Of a stretch of DNA of 8,275 nt, positions 1-6,600 are shown piece after piece. This DNA comes from Treponema sp. (GTDB lineage: Bacteria > Spirochaetota > Spirochaetia > Treponematales > Rectinemataceae), in NCBI GenBank assembly GCA_012516755.1, contig JAAYWE010000217.1, positions 1-8,275 of the forward strand. The letters are read 5' to 3'. The notes under the pieces were generated by a model. That model had not been told where the DNA came from. It saw nothing but the letters and a program-made list of their open reading frames with translations, and did no database searches. The translations under genes were made by a program, and so were the position numbers. The first letter of the stretch is position 1; each line of letters begins with the position of its first letter.

Positions 1-37
1 AAAAAATCATTTTCTAATCAATAAGAGCAAAATATAA

Positions 38-274
38 TTAACTCTGTCCGTCAGCCGATTCGATACGGTCGGGATATCATGGATTATCATGCATAGTCCT
101 GATTTTTCTATTGATAGGATCAAACTCGACACGTTTTACATAGAGGTCGTCCATAATTCTAATAACGTAGATTCCATCTCCGTGTATCTCACCTGGTATA
201 AAGACGACAATATCTCCATCGAAAAGCTGAATGCCTGTCATTGAGTCTCCGTACACTGCGCTGTCTCTGCTTTT
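38..274 (-). pseudogene. Remnant of an S24 (LexA/CI-like) repressor, peptidase domain only
   Basis: Read on the minus strand directly after the malQ stop, this stretch encodes the C-terminal self-cleavage domain of a LexA/CI-type repressor. It shows AVYGDSM with the nucleophile Ser at 242-244, then DGDIVVF, GDGIYVIRI and LYVKRVEFDP with the catalytic-type Lys at 134-136, and then the HDNP motif. A TGA stop follows at 77-79. The same frame then continues with YPDRIESADGQS, which is what the family usually has after its DNP motif, before a TAA at 38-40. The helix-turn-helix half that should precede the domain is absent, because that position is occupied by the end of malQ. No Shine-Dalgarno is visible, and the only starts are a GTG at 254-256 and the Met of GDSM. 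I infer a 5'-truncated, nonsense-interrupted gene. A short expressed peptide ending at 77 is possible but unlikely to bind DNA. The domain call is fairly secure; pseudogene status is an inference. Confidence 0.68.
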
Positions 275-1849
275 TCAGTCCGAGGCGTCCGTTCTGAAAT
301 AGATTTCGGAAAGCCTTTGTATCTGCCGGGCGAGCGCTGGGCTTAGATCTTCCCTATTCATGCGCCAACGCCACCAGCCGCTCGTGGTTCCTGGAAAATT
401 CATGCGCGCTTCTGTACCAAGGCCAAGAAAATCCTGCATTGGAGCGATAGCGAGCATAGCCGGGCTTGCCCACACAGTACGTACCATGTCCTGGTGGAAT
501 GTACTGGGTTTTGCGTGCATATACGAAAGCGCGCGTTTTTTTGCGGCCACAGGTGCATGAGTTAGCCAGCCTCTGGCGGTGTCGTTGTCGTGAGTGCCTG
601 TGTAGGCAATGCAGTGTTGAGGATAATTATGGGGATAATCCGGATTGTCTTCTTCCAACTCAAAGGCAAACTGCAAAATTCTCATGCCCGGAAAACCCAG
701 ACTATCGCGCAGTTCGACGACCTCAGGAGTGATGAACCCCAAATCCTCCGCAATTATGGGCAATTCTCCTAGTGCGCTTTTGAGCGCATCGAAGAGTCTA
801 TGCCCTGGGCCTCTTTCCCATCGCCCATGCTTCGCAGTGGGTTCTTCAAATGGAACAGCCCAATATGCCTCGAATCCTCGAAAGTGATCTATTCTAAGGG
901 CATCCACGAGCTTAAGTAAATGCCGCACGCGTTCTATCCACCATGCATAAGCATCTCGCTCGTGCGCTTGCCAATCATAAAGCGGATTTCCCCATAGCTG
1001 ACCAGTTGCTGTAAAATAATCGGGAGGAACACCCGCTACCCTGATTGGTCTACCCATATCATCGAGTTGGAAGAGCTCGCGATGCGCCCAAACATCCGCT
1101 GAATCCCAAGCGGCAAAGATGGGAACATCGCCTATCAGTTTCAAACCCTTTCTGTTGGCATATCGCTTCAGAGCTATCCACTGCTCAAAGAATAGGAACT
1201 GGGTGAGTTTTAAGCGGGAAATAAGCTCTTTATTGCCTTTTTCGAATCGAGCAAGAGCATTAGGATCTCTAGACTTGAATTCTTGTGGCCATTCATACCA
1301 TGGTCGGTGTTGTTCTTTTTCTTTGATTGCTGCAAAAAGTGCATAATCATCGAGCCAGAACATATTTGCTTTACAGAATTCATCGAAGGCTGCCGCTTCT
1401 TCATCCCTGGCTTTGGCTTGATAGCGTAACCAGGCTGCATCCATGAGCCTTGCATTCGATGTAAAAAGCCGCCCATAATCCACATATTGTAGATCTTCAG
1501 GCAAGCTCGACAAGATACTGCTCTCTGCTTCAGGGCTAGCAAAAGAAGGCCGGCTTTTGTTCCCTTTTTTCCAGCGATAGGATTCAATTTCCTTGCTAGA
1601 TAACAATCCCTTAGCCCAGAGCTCTTGTGGATCGATCAAGTAAGGATTTCCCGCAAATGCCGATGAACTTTGGTAGGGCGAATCTCCGAATGCCGTAGGG
1701 CCTAATGGAAGAACCTGCCACCATCCGAGGCCCGATTTTACGCAAAAGTCCACAAAGAAACGCGCTTCCTCACCCATGGTCCCGCAAGGCCATGGGCTGC
1801 CCAGGGAAATAGGATGGAGGAGCACGCCGCCGCTTCTTGGTATTTTCAT
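275..1849 (-). CDS. malQ: 4-alpha-glucanotransferase (amylomaltase, GH77)
   Basis: Cytoplasmic disproportionating enzyme that moves alpha-1,4-glucan segments between maltodextrins and releases glucose, used in maltodextrin or glycogen turnover. The 524-residue protein is full length for a bacterial GH77 enzyme. It opens with the family motif RSGGVLLHPISL, followed by WQVLPLGPTAFGDSPYQ (44-60) and SAFAGNPYLI. The catalytic regions are intact: nucleophile Asp321 in RIDHFRG, acid/base Glu368 in AEDLG, and the third Asp at about 421 in GTHDNDT. The spacing of 47 residues from nucleophile to acid/base matches Thermus amylomaltase. The C-terminal MNFPGTTSGWWRWR motif is present. The ATG fits the family N-terminus, although no strong Shine-Dalgarno precedes it and the predicted leader is short. 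It appears to be a single-gene unit with a likely promoter at 1868-1896. The tRNA-Pro terminator upstream keeps it apart from the tRNA. Its stop directly abuts an S24 repressor remnant in the same frame. Confidence 0.96.
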   Translation of the reverse strand: MKIPRSGGVLLHPISLGSPWPCGTMGEEARFFVDFCVKSGLGWWQVLPLGPTAFGDSPYQSSSAFAGNPYLIDPQELWAKGLLSSKEIESYRWKKGNKSRPSFASPEAESSILSSLPEDLQYVDYGRLFTSNARLMDAAWLRYQAKARDEEAAAFDEFCKANMFWLDDYALFAAIKEKEQHRPWYEWPQEFKSRDPNALARFEKGNKELISRLKLTQFLFFEQWIALKRYANRKGLKLIGDVPIFAAWDSADVWAHRELFQLDDMGRPIRVAGVPPDYFTATGQLWGNPLYDWQAHERDAYAWWIERVRHLLKLVDALRIDHFRGFEAYWAVPFEEPTAKHGRWERGPGHRLFDALKSALGELPIIAEDLGFITPEVVELRDSLGFPGMRILQFAFELEEDNPDYPHNYPQHCIAYTGTHDNDTARGWLTHAPVAAKKRALSYMHAKPSTFHQDMVRTVWASPAMLAIAPMQDFLGLGTEARMNFPGTTSGWWRWRMNREDLSPALARQIQRLSEIYFRTDASD

Positions 1850-1867
1850 AACTAAACCGATTTACAT

Positions 1868-1896
1868 GATGTATGCTACAAAGGGTATTCTGTCAA
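1868..1896 (-). promoter_or_regulatory. Putative sigma-70 promoter of malQ
   Basis: On the minus strand a perfect -35 hexamer TTGACA (1891-1896) is followed after 17 bp by TACATC (1868-1873), a poor -10 match of 3 in 6. Transcription would begin near 1861, leaving a leader of only about a dozen bases before the malQ ATG. The location between the tRNA terminator and malQ is right, but the weak -10 keeps this tentative. Confidence 0.4.
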
Positions 1897-1921
1897 TACT
1901 GCTACGAACCTTGTGTATAAG

Positions 1922-1960
1922 AAAAAAAAGAGCAAGTCATTGCATTGCAACAACTTGCTC
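1922..1960 (-). terminator. Intrinsic terminator of tRNA-Pro
   Basis: On the minus strand GAGCAAGTTGTTGC pairs with GCAATGACTTGCTC around an AAT loop (1930-1960). This gives 14 consecutive pairs, two of them G-T wobbles. Eight T residues follow (1922-1929). This is a textbook Rho-independent terminator, 4 bp past the tRNA 3' end. It ends tRNA transcription before malQ. Confidence 0.92.
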
Positions 1961-1964
1961 CTCT

Positions 1965-2038
1965 TCGGGCAAGCCAGACTCGAACTGGCGACCCCAAGTC
2001 CCCCAGACTTGTACGCTAACCACCTGCGCTATTGCCCG
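1965..2038 (-). tRNA. tRNA-Pro (anticodon GGG)
   Basis: A complete 74-nt cloverleaf can be folded by eye. The acceptor stem is CGGGCAA with TTGCCCG (7 bp) and discriminator A. The D arm is GCGC/GCGT with loop AGGTGGTTA. The anticodon stem is CAAGT/ACTTG with loop CTGGGGG, giving anticodon GGG at 2002-2004. The variable loop is GGGTC. The T arm is GCCAG/CTGGC with loop TTCGAGT. The C1-G72 pair, A73 and G37 are typical of bacterial proline tRNAs. GGG reads CCC and CCU codons. The 3' CCA is not encoded, so it must be added by nucleotidyltransferase. The gene is a single unit with its own promoter and terminator. Confidence 0.96.
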
Positions 2039-2060
2039 ATTTGCCTGTCGGGGCTCAAAT

Positions 2061-2090
2061 AAACTAACACAAGCCGCCTAGCGTTGTCAA
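2061..2090 (-). promoter_or_regulatory. Putative promoter of tRNA-Pro
   Basis: Minus strand: a perfect TTGACA (2085-2090), an 18-bp spacer, then TAGTTT (2061-2066), a 3-in-6 match to the -10 consensus. The segment after the -10 contains GCCCCG, a GC-rich discriminator like those of stringently controlled stable-RNA promoters. Transcription would start about 15 bp before the tRNA. The -35 and the position are good; the -10 is weak. Confidence 0.45.
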
Positions 2091-2132
2091 TGTGAAAACT
2101 GTTCCTCCATAAGGTGCGCAATCCGAGCCTTT

Positions 2133-2189
2133 CAGGAGGCCGTTGTTGGTACAGGAGGCTCCAATTGGCGCTGAAGGCTGCAATTGGCG
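2133..2189. repeat. Three imperfect 19-bp tandem repeats
   Basis: On the plus strand three units start at 2133, 2152 and 2171. Units 1 and 2 share CAGGAGGC. Units 2 and 3 share CAATTGGCG, and unit 3 begins with the related CTGAAGGC. The array fills part of the gap between the TIGR02757 stop and the tRNA-Pro promoter. CCAATTG and CAATTGG in neighbouring units can also pair as an inverted repeat, but no T-run follows, so it is not a clear intrinsic terminator. Its function is unknown. The rest of 2091-2235 shows nothing else I can support. Confidence 0.65.
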
Positions 2190-2235
2190 CAGTTTTGATA
2201 TGTTTTTGTTTTGTAGCTTGGCTCATCGATTGGGC

Positions 2236-3249
2236 TCATAGACAAGAGAAGCGCTCATCGCCGGGGCGCGGATCTATACCCGGACGTGTCAAGGCAAAGT
2301 CATATTTGACCGGATCTTCGGGTGCATAAAGTCGAAAAGCCTCGGTAACGATTAGCGCATCTCGAAGGCTCGCCATGGTACCAGCGCTTTTTCTCCGCGG
2401 CAAAAATCTAAGCCGCTCTGTGCAAGTGCGGATCATGTGCGTATCCATTGGAACTATAAGGCGTGCGGGACTAATGCTATTCCAGCATCCTGGATCGATT
2501 TCATCGTGCCTTATCATCCAGCGCAGAAACAAAAAAAGCCTCTTTGCCGCTGACCCTTTGCATGGATCGGGCAGAAGATTCTTGCGCAAGCCTTCGGGCT
2601 GAGCTTTGAGCGCCAGCTCATGCAATTTTAGAACAAAAGTTGATGAGGCGGCCAAAATGTTTTCCTGCCAATCTGGCTCGGTCTTGCCTTTGTGGGTTTT
2701 TTGCTCATTTGCAGCCGAATCGCCAGGGTCTTTCCCTGTGTTTTGCCACGATAGTGTATCGCATTTTAGAAAGAGCGCTTCCAGGCTTCCATAGCTATCC
2801 AATGCCTCATGAATGGCCGACATGAGGGCGATCATATCCTTTGGAAAACAGAAACGATACTGAAAAAAAGCCCATGCATGCTCTATCTCATTGCGTCTCA
2901 TCTCGCGCAGAGCCTTTGCTGGATGCTCTCCCAGTGGCTTGAGCGCTTTTTCGCAGGCTTGCATGATAAGCTCTACCGATCCAAATGCTAGCGTGGAACA
3001 TAAGAGTCCAGCCACTTCCATATCTTCCGGCTTCTCATAGCGTCTCACAATGGCAAGCGGATCGAGCTCAAGGCGCTCGGATCGATTGCATTCCGCATAG
3101 ATTTCTTCGAGAAAACATGAAATTGCTGGGTCATAGGAGGGCTTTTGCCAGCTGACTTTTTTGGGGCTATGTGCTTGCCGGCTAGCTATTCTTTCGTTTT
3201 CCTTTTGTGGGCTGGACTTTTCGGATTTTTGTAGAGAGAGGTTTTTCAT
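2236..3249 (-). CDS. TIGR02757 family protein (DUF2400)
   Basis: Conserved bacterial protein of unknown function, 337 residues. Family motifs seen in order are LDPLAIVRRYEKPEDMEVAGLLCSTLAFG (about 62-90, the core of the N-terminal half), AAKRLFLFLRWMIRHDEID (235-252), LIVPMDTHMIRT (264-275) and EDPVKYDFALTRPGI (311-325). The MDTH segment with its surroundings resembles the VDTH region of HhH-GPD DNA glycosylases such as endonuclease III; any nuclease or glycosylase role is my inference. Two oddities are a Lys/Ser/Gln-rich N-terminal extension of about 38 residues and a polar insert at about 167-195. The extension makes the true start uncertain, and no clear Shine-Dalgarno precedes the ATG. 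The gene lies 47 bp downstream of the exported TPR gene on the same strand, so it is probably co-transcribed with it. The protein has no signal peptide or membrane segment and should be cytoplasmic. Confidence 0.88.
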   Translation of the reverse strand: MKNLSLQKSEKSSPQKENERIASRQAHSPKKVSWQKPSYDPAISCFLEEIYAECNRSERLELDPLAIVRRYEKPEDMEVAGLLCSTLAFGSVELIMQACEKALKPLGEHPAKALREMRRNEIEHAWAFFQYRFCFPKDMIALMSAIHEALDSYGSLEALFLKCDTLSWQNTGKDPGDSAANEQKTHKGKTEPDWQENILAASSTFVLKLHELALKAQPEGLRKNLLPDPCKGSAAKRLFLFLRWMIRHDEIDPGCWNSISPARLIVPMDTHMIRTCTERLRFLPRRKSAGTMASLRDALIVTEAFRLYAPEDPVKYDFALTRPGIDPRPGDERFSCL

Positions 3250-3296
3250 GATTTTGTTTTCGACATTGTCGCCATATCGATGCTCTAGCTCTGTCT

Positions 3297-5291
3297 CTAT
3301 CTAGACGAATAACCGAGCTCTGCTTCTAGCTGATTTATGCGGGCTTTAATCTCATCATCGTTCGGACGCAGAGATTTCGCTTGTTCGAGGTATAGAACAG
3401 CCTTATCTCGATTTATTGTATCGGACTTGTCGGATTGTCGATTATAGCGATTCAGGTATATTGAAGCGAGCGAGACAAGTGCTTCCACATTGTCAGCTCT
3501 TTCAGCGAGCGCATCTTTTAGCTGATCTATAGCTTTGTTTTCATCGCTCTGAAGAGTGGCAGACATATAATAAAGGAAAGATTTTAGCTCTTTTGAAAAA
3601 GGCGCGGCTATGAATTTCAAAACTATATCGAGCAGAGCCAAATTCGCGCCTTCTTCTTGTCTCATCTCAAGCCCGGACATCCCCGGCAAAATAGCCGTAG
3701 GAACGTCTCTGGTCGGTGCGGCCGAGGCTAGAGTCGCCCCTGTCGCCATAGCAAGGCTGCGCAAATAGGCCTCAACGGCTTTTTCGGAAGTAGGTTCTTG
3801 TATATACCAGCTCAAAGCGAACTGTAACGCTTCCTGGACATTTCCTGACTTTCTCAGAATAGTGGCTACCATCTCCTTATCGAGGGGAACACCCCCCGCT
3901 TCCTGGAGATATTTCGCTGCCATAATCCAATCCTGATTATTATAGTTCTCCATTACGAGAAACTGGAAGGCCTTGTCCTCCGCTTGTTTCCTCCATGCTT
4001 GCTCAAGCGGTGTTAGATTAGGAGGTTCATTCTTTGTAATATCCAGCACTTTTTTTGCCAAATCGGTGGCTTCCTTATGTCGCTGCGCGTCGGTCGACTC
4101 CTGAATGGCTCTAACAAGCTGAGCAAGCGCAACAGGATCCTGGGGGTACTGACTCACTGCGGTCCTGGCAAAGCGCTCGGCATCGACTTGACGCGAATTC
4201 TCCAAAGCATATTGGCTTTTGAGGATGAGCCAGTTTCTGTCCTTTGAAGCAATCTTGGAAGCACCTTCCAGATTCTTCCAAGCCGAGGCATAGTCTCGCC
4301 TTTGCAATGCGGCATGGGCTAGGGGAACAAGAAGATCCGTCCTGGATGCATCTTCCTTGAGTGCGGCTTTGAGCCAGGGTTCGGCATCGAGTATGTTATT
4401 CAGATGATATAATGCAAGTCCATATAACGATTTAAGATCAGCGCTCAGGATATTCTGCTCTGCTTCTGTTGTTTCTATATATCCTCCTCCGCTGGAGGCC
4501 ACTTTGTTTGAAGAAGGATCTTCGTTATATCCATCTTTGGCTGATATTTCTTTAGCGGATTCAGCCAGAGCAATCGATATTATGGGATCGAGAACCTGCT
4601 TTGCTTTTCCAGGCTCTCCCAGCGCGATCCATGCACGCGCAAGGCCACAGGCTGGTTTCTCTGAGAGCGCATCGAGTTCTAGCGCTTTTTGGAATTGACT
4701 GGCAGCTTCGGTGTATTGCTTTGCTTCGAGAGCTATCTGACCTCTCACAAGTGGCGGAACGGTCGAAATACCACCCAGATCCTCGAGTCTGGAAATGGCC
4801 ACAAGCGCTCCCGCTCTAATTTCGTTGCGAGAATCCCGAAAGAATGGTAAAGCAGAGATGAGCTCGCCCATCAGCGAACAACTTCCATTCTCAAAAATCT
4901 TTGGACTCTTTCCTGCTGAAGCGTCGGATAGTCCGGCCAAACATGTGATATACTTTTGATCGGCTCCTTTTGCTAACACAGGAATCTCGAAAGGCGCATT
5001 TTTTGGCCCATACAAAATGAGGCCGATGCTCTTTGCAATTGCATCCAATGCTGCTTTGTTTGGTTCCGATAGATAAGGGGAAGCCTTGGTCCTAGAGCGC
5101 GCCTGAGATAAGGATCGAGGAGTCGCAAGCACAATGAGTGTCTCGATATCTGTGGCCTCACTTGCGATTTTCTTAAGCTGTTCTACATCGGTCTTTGGCA
5201 GAGTTTGCTGTGCATAGCTCCAAGAAGGCGCTAAAAAGGACAATACTGAAAACACTGCTATCGCAAGGAGAAATATAGAGTTGCGTTTCAT
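3297..5291 (-). CDS. Exported TPR-repeat protein
   Basis: I do not recognise a named gene. From the ATG at 5289-5291 the 664-residue protein begins MKRNSIFLLAIAVFSVLSFL, a clear signal peptide with probable cleavage after SYA (about residue 27). It is probably periplasmic. TPR-like helix pairs occur at about 177-240, 285-400, 450-500 and 570-655; examples are YTEAASQFQKALELD and DKAVLYLEQAKSLRPND near the end. The region at about 40-150 has no obvious repeats. An in-frame ATG at 5313-5315 would add eight residues, but the promoter at 5327-5355 would place transcription start near 5320. That nearly removes a leader for the upstream ATG and favours the inner one. TPR proteins are usually scaffolds for protein-protein contacts. 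The gene diverges from a membrane TPR protein and MltD, so a role in envelope assembly is plausible but inferred. TIGR02757 follows 47 bp downstream. Confidence 0.83.
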   Translation of the reverse strand: MKRNSIFLLAIAVFSVLSFLAPSWSYAQQTLPKTDVEQLKKIASEATDIETLIVLATPRSLSQARSRTKASPYLSEPNKAALDAIAKSIGLILYGPKNAPFEIPVLAKGADQKYITCLAGLSDASAGKSPKIFENGSCSLMGELISALPFFRDSRNEIRAGALVAISRLEDLGGISTVPPLVRGQIALEAKQYTEAASQFQKALELDALSEKPACGLARAWIALGEPGKAKQVLDPIISIALAESAKEISAKDGYNEDPSSNKVASSGGGYIETTEAEQNILSADLKSLYGLALYHLNNILDAEPWLKAALKEDASRTDLLVPLAHAALQRRDYASAWKNLEGASKIASKDRNWLILKSQYALENSRQVDAERFARTAVSQYPQDPVALAQLVRAIQESTDAQRHKEATDLAKKVLDITKNEPPNLTPLEQAWRKQAEDKAFQFLVMENYNNQDWIMAAKYLQEAGGVPLDKEMVATILRKSGNVQEALQFALSWYIQEPTSEKAVEAYLRSLAMATGATLASAAPTRDVPTAILPGMSGLEMRQEEGANLALLDIVLKFIAAPFSKELKSFLYYMSATLQSDENKAIDQLKDALAERADNVEALVSLASIYLNRYNRQSDKSDTINRDKAVLYLEQAKSLRPNDDEIKARINQLEAELGYSSR

Positions 5292-5326
5292 CCAATATCT
5301 ATATCGGCACTTCATGGAGAATTATT

Positions 5327-5355
5327 ATTCTAGCCTAAATGATCTCGCACTGCAA
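5327..5355 (-). promoter_or_regulatory. Putative promoter of the TPR/TIGR02757 operon
   Basis: On the minus strand TTGCAG (5350-5355, 3 of 6) is followed after 17 bp by TAGAAT (5327-5332, 5 of 6). Predicted transcription start is near 5320, about 30 bp before the preferred ATG of the TPR gene. It lies in the divergent intergenic region, and the left arm of an 8-bp inverted repeat falls inside its spacer. Confidence 0.5.
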
Positions 5356-5383
5356 GAAAAAAAATGACGTTGATCGATCATTT
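5337..5383. repeat. 8-bp inverted repeat in the divergent intergenic region
   Basis: AAATGATC (5337-5344) and its exact reverse complement GATCATTT (5376-5383) are separated by 31 bp that include a run of eight A (5356-5363). The left arm lies in the spacer of the putative minus-strand promoter. The arms could be operator half-sites spaced about four helical turns apart, or chance. Just to the right, TTTATCCGC is repeated in tandem at 5390-5407. Confidence 0.35.
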
Positions 5384-5441
5384 GGTGAATTTATCCGCTT
5401 TATCCGCGCGGTATCCAGAATGGCTTGATCCATTTTGTGCC

Positions 5442-5447
5442 TATGAT
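5442..5447 (+). promoter_or_regulatory. Possible -10 element for the plus-strand operon
   Basis: TATGAT matches the -10 consensus in 5 of 6 positions, but no good -35 lies 15-19 bp upstream. If real, transcription would start near 5454, which excludes the TTG at 5425 and the ATG at 5443 as starts of the downstream gene. Confidence 0.22.
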
Positions 5448-5499
5448 TCCTCTGACCAACGCTTGCCCAGAAAAAATGATGCATGGTAATGTATCAAGA

Positions 5500-6600
5500 A
5501 TGAAAAGTGCCAGGATAGGTGCATTCGCGGCTCCGGTCCTCATTTCGATTTTGATCGTCTTTTGCTTGGGGTTATGGGGTCTTCAGATTTCGGGGATCGG
5601 TTTTTCCAATTTGGGCGAATTTCCTATATCGAATAGATCTCTTCGAAGAGAGCTTCGCTGCGCTCTTGAAATCTTTTATTCTCCTCAGTTGAAGAATAGT
5701 GGCTATTACTCGATCCAGCGCATGCTTGCGGCCAAACGAATCGGCACAATTCTGATCAAAGATGGGCAGAAAGCAAGTGCTGCAAGATTTCTTTCTTCTC
5801 TGGCAGATGAGCATGATGATTATGAAGCTTGGTATCTCTTTGCGGCAGGTGCAGTCTACGAGTCCATGGATAGCGATCCTATTGCCCGCATTCTATATGA
5901 GAGAATTCTCAAGAATCTGCCCGATATGATGATAGATGGCCAGTCGATACATCGGATATCTCTCATAAGCTTGCTCGAGGGCGATAGTCCGCCGTATAAA
6001 AAAGCGCATTGGTACGGAGAATTCATAAGACGCTTTCCCGAGGCCGATGAAGTGGGCCCTTACCATTTTCTTCTTGCAAAGGAGTACGAAAAATTAGGGC
6101 TTTGGCCGCAAGCTATCGAAGAATATCGGCAATTCTTACCTTTTTTTGGTGTATCTGTTCCTGGATATCCGGACGCCCACGATTATGCGCGCAAAATGGT
6201 CGAATTCAACGATAGCCCAAAGGATTGGACATACGCCGATCTAAACGATCTTGTAAGCCGTATTCGCAAGGCGATTGCAAAGCGCTCAGCCTCAGAGCTC
6301 AAAAAATACATGTCCAAGGCGGGATTCTTCGCTATGTCCTGGTATAAGGAAGGAGGAGAAGAATCCAATTCTAATGTCCTTTTTAATTTTAGCAACTTTA
6401 TGACCAGGGGCCCCATATATGTTTCTCCTGCCTTCGATCCATCTTTCAACGACTCGGAAGCTCTTCTCCGCACATCAGGATGGACAGGCTACATTCCCGT
6501 GTGGTATCTGTGCTTCCGAAAAGTCAACTTTCCAGCAGATCCTAATGTGCATGGCAACTGGGAATGGGCTGGTATCTACTTCGGAGAGAAAATGCAATGA
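5500..6600 (+). CDS. Single-pass membrane protein with TPR-like repeats
   Basis: Not recognised as a named gene. From the ATG at 5500 it is 366 residues. A positively charged start (MKSAR) leads into one hydrophobic segment at about 6-29, an N-terminal anchor or uncleaved signal. Most of the protein would then be periplasmic. Residues 65-245 are helical and TPR-like, for example ASAARFLSSLADEHDDYEAW and LGLWPQAIEEYRQFLPFF. The last 100 residues (about 265-366) look like a separate globular domain rich in aromatic residues, ending with WYLCFRKVNFP and GNWEWAGIYFGEKMQ. Other in-frame starts are a TTG at 5425 and ATGs at 5443, 5476 and 5479. None has a clear Shine-Dalgarno, and I chose 5500 because it gives a compact signal-anchor. 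The stop overlaps the mltD start (ATGA), so the two are translationally coupled and probably act together at the cell wall. Confidence 0.82.
   Translation: MKSARIGAFAAPVLISILIVFCLGLWGLQISGIGFSNLGEFPISNRSLRRELRCALEIFYSPQLKNSGYYSIQRMLAAKRIGTILIKDGQKASAARFLSSLADEHDDYEAWYLFAAGAVYESMDSDPIARILYERILKNLPDMMIDGQSIHRISLISLLEGDSPPYKKAHWYGEFIRRFPEADEVGPYHFLLAKEYEKLGLWPQAIEEYRQFLPFFGVSVPGYPDAHDYARKMVEFNDSPKDWTYADLNDLVSRIRKAIAKRSASELKKYMSKAGFFAMSWYKEGGEESNSNVLFNFSNFMTRGPIYVSPAFDPSFNDSEALLRTSGWTGYIPVWYLCFRKVNFPADPNVHGNWEWAGIYFGEKMQ
6583..6588 (+). promoter_or_regulatory. Shine-Dalgarno site that sets the mltD start
   Basis: GGAGAG ends 8 bases before the ATG at 6597, inside the end of the preceding gene. 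This spacing and the ATGA overlap favour the ATG at 6597 over the in-frame upstream ATG at 6564, which would add eleven residues before the signal peptide. Confidence 0.65.

Noticed and set aside
38..277. TGA recoding (as Trp or Sec) joining malQ to the S24 domain
   Set aside because: TGA ends mltD at its natural LysM boundary and the membrane TPR gene at an ATGA overlap, and tryptophans are encoded by TGG. The frame also meets TAA, so decay is the simpler reading.
360..887. Several plus-strand ORFs inside malQ
   Set aside because: They are overlapping frames antisense to a clearly conserved enzyme, with no recognisable domains.
2215..2240. GGCTCAT direct repeat near the end of the TIGR02757 gene as a terminator
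   Set aside because: The copies are in direct, not inverted, orientation, and no T-run follows on the minus strand.
2114..2329. Plus-strand ORF of 71 residues near AGGAGG sequences
   Set aside because: It needs a GTG start, runs through the 19-bp repeats and into the TIGR02757 gene, and the AGGAGG elements belong to the repeat units and are not placed to serve its start.
6564..6599. Upstream ATG at 6564 as the mltD start
   Set aside because: It would put polar residues ahead of the signal peptide; the ATG at 6597 has a Shine-Dalgarno and an ATGA overlap.
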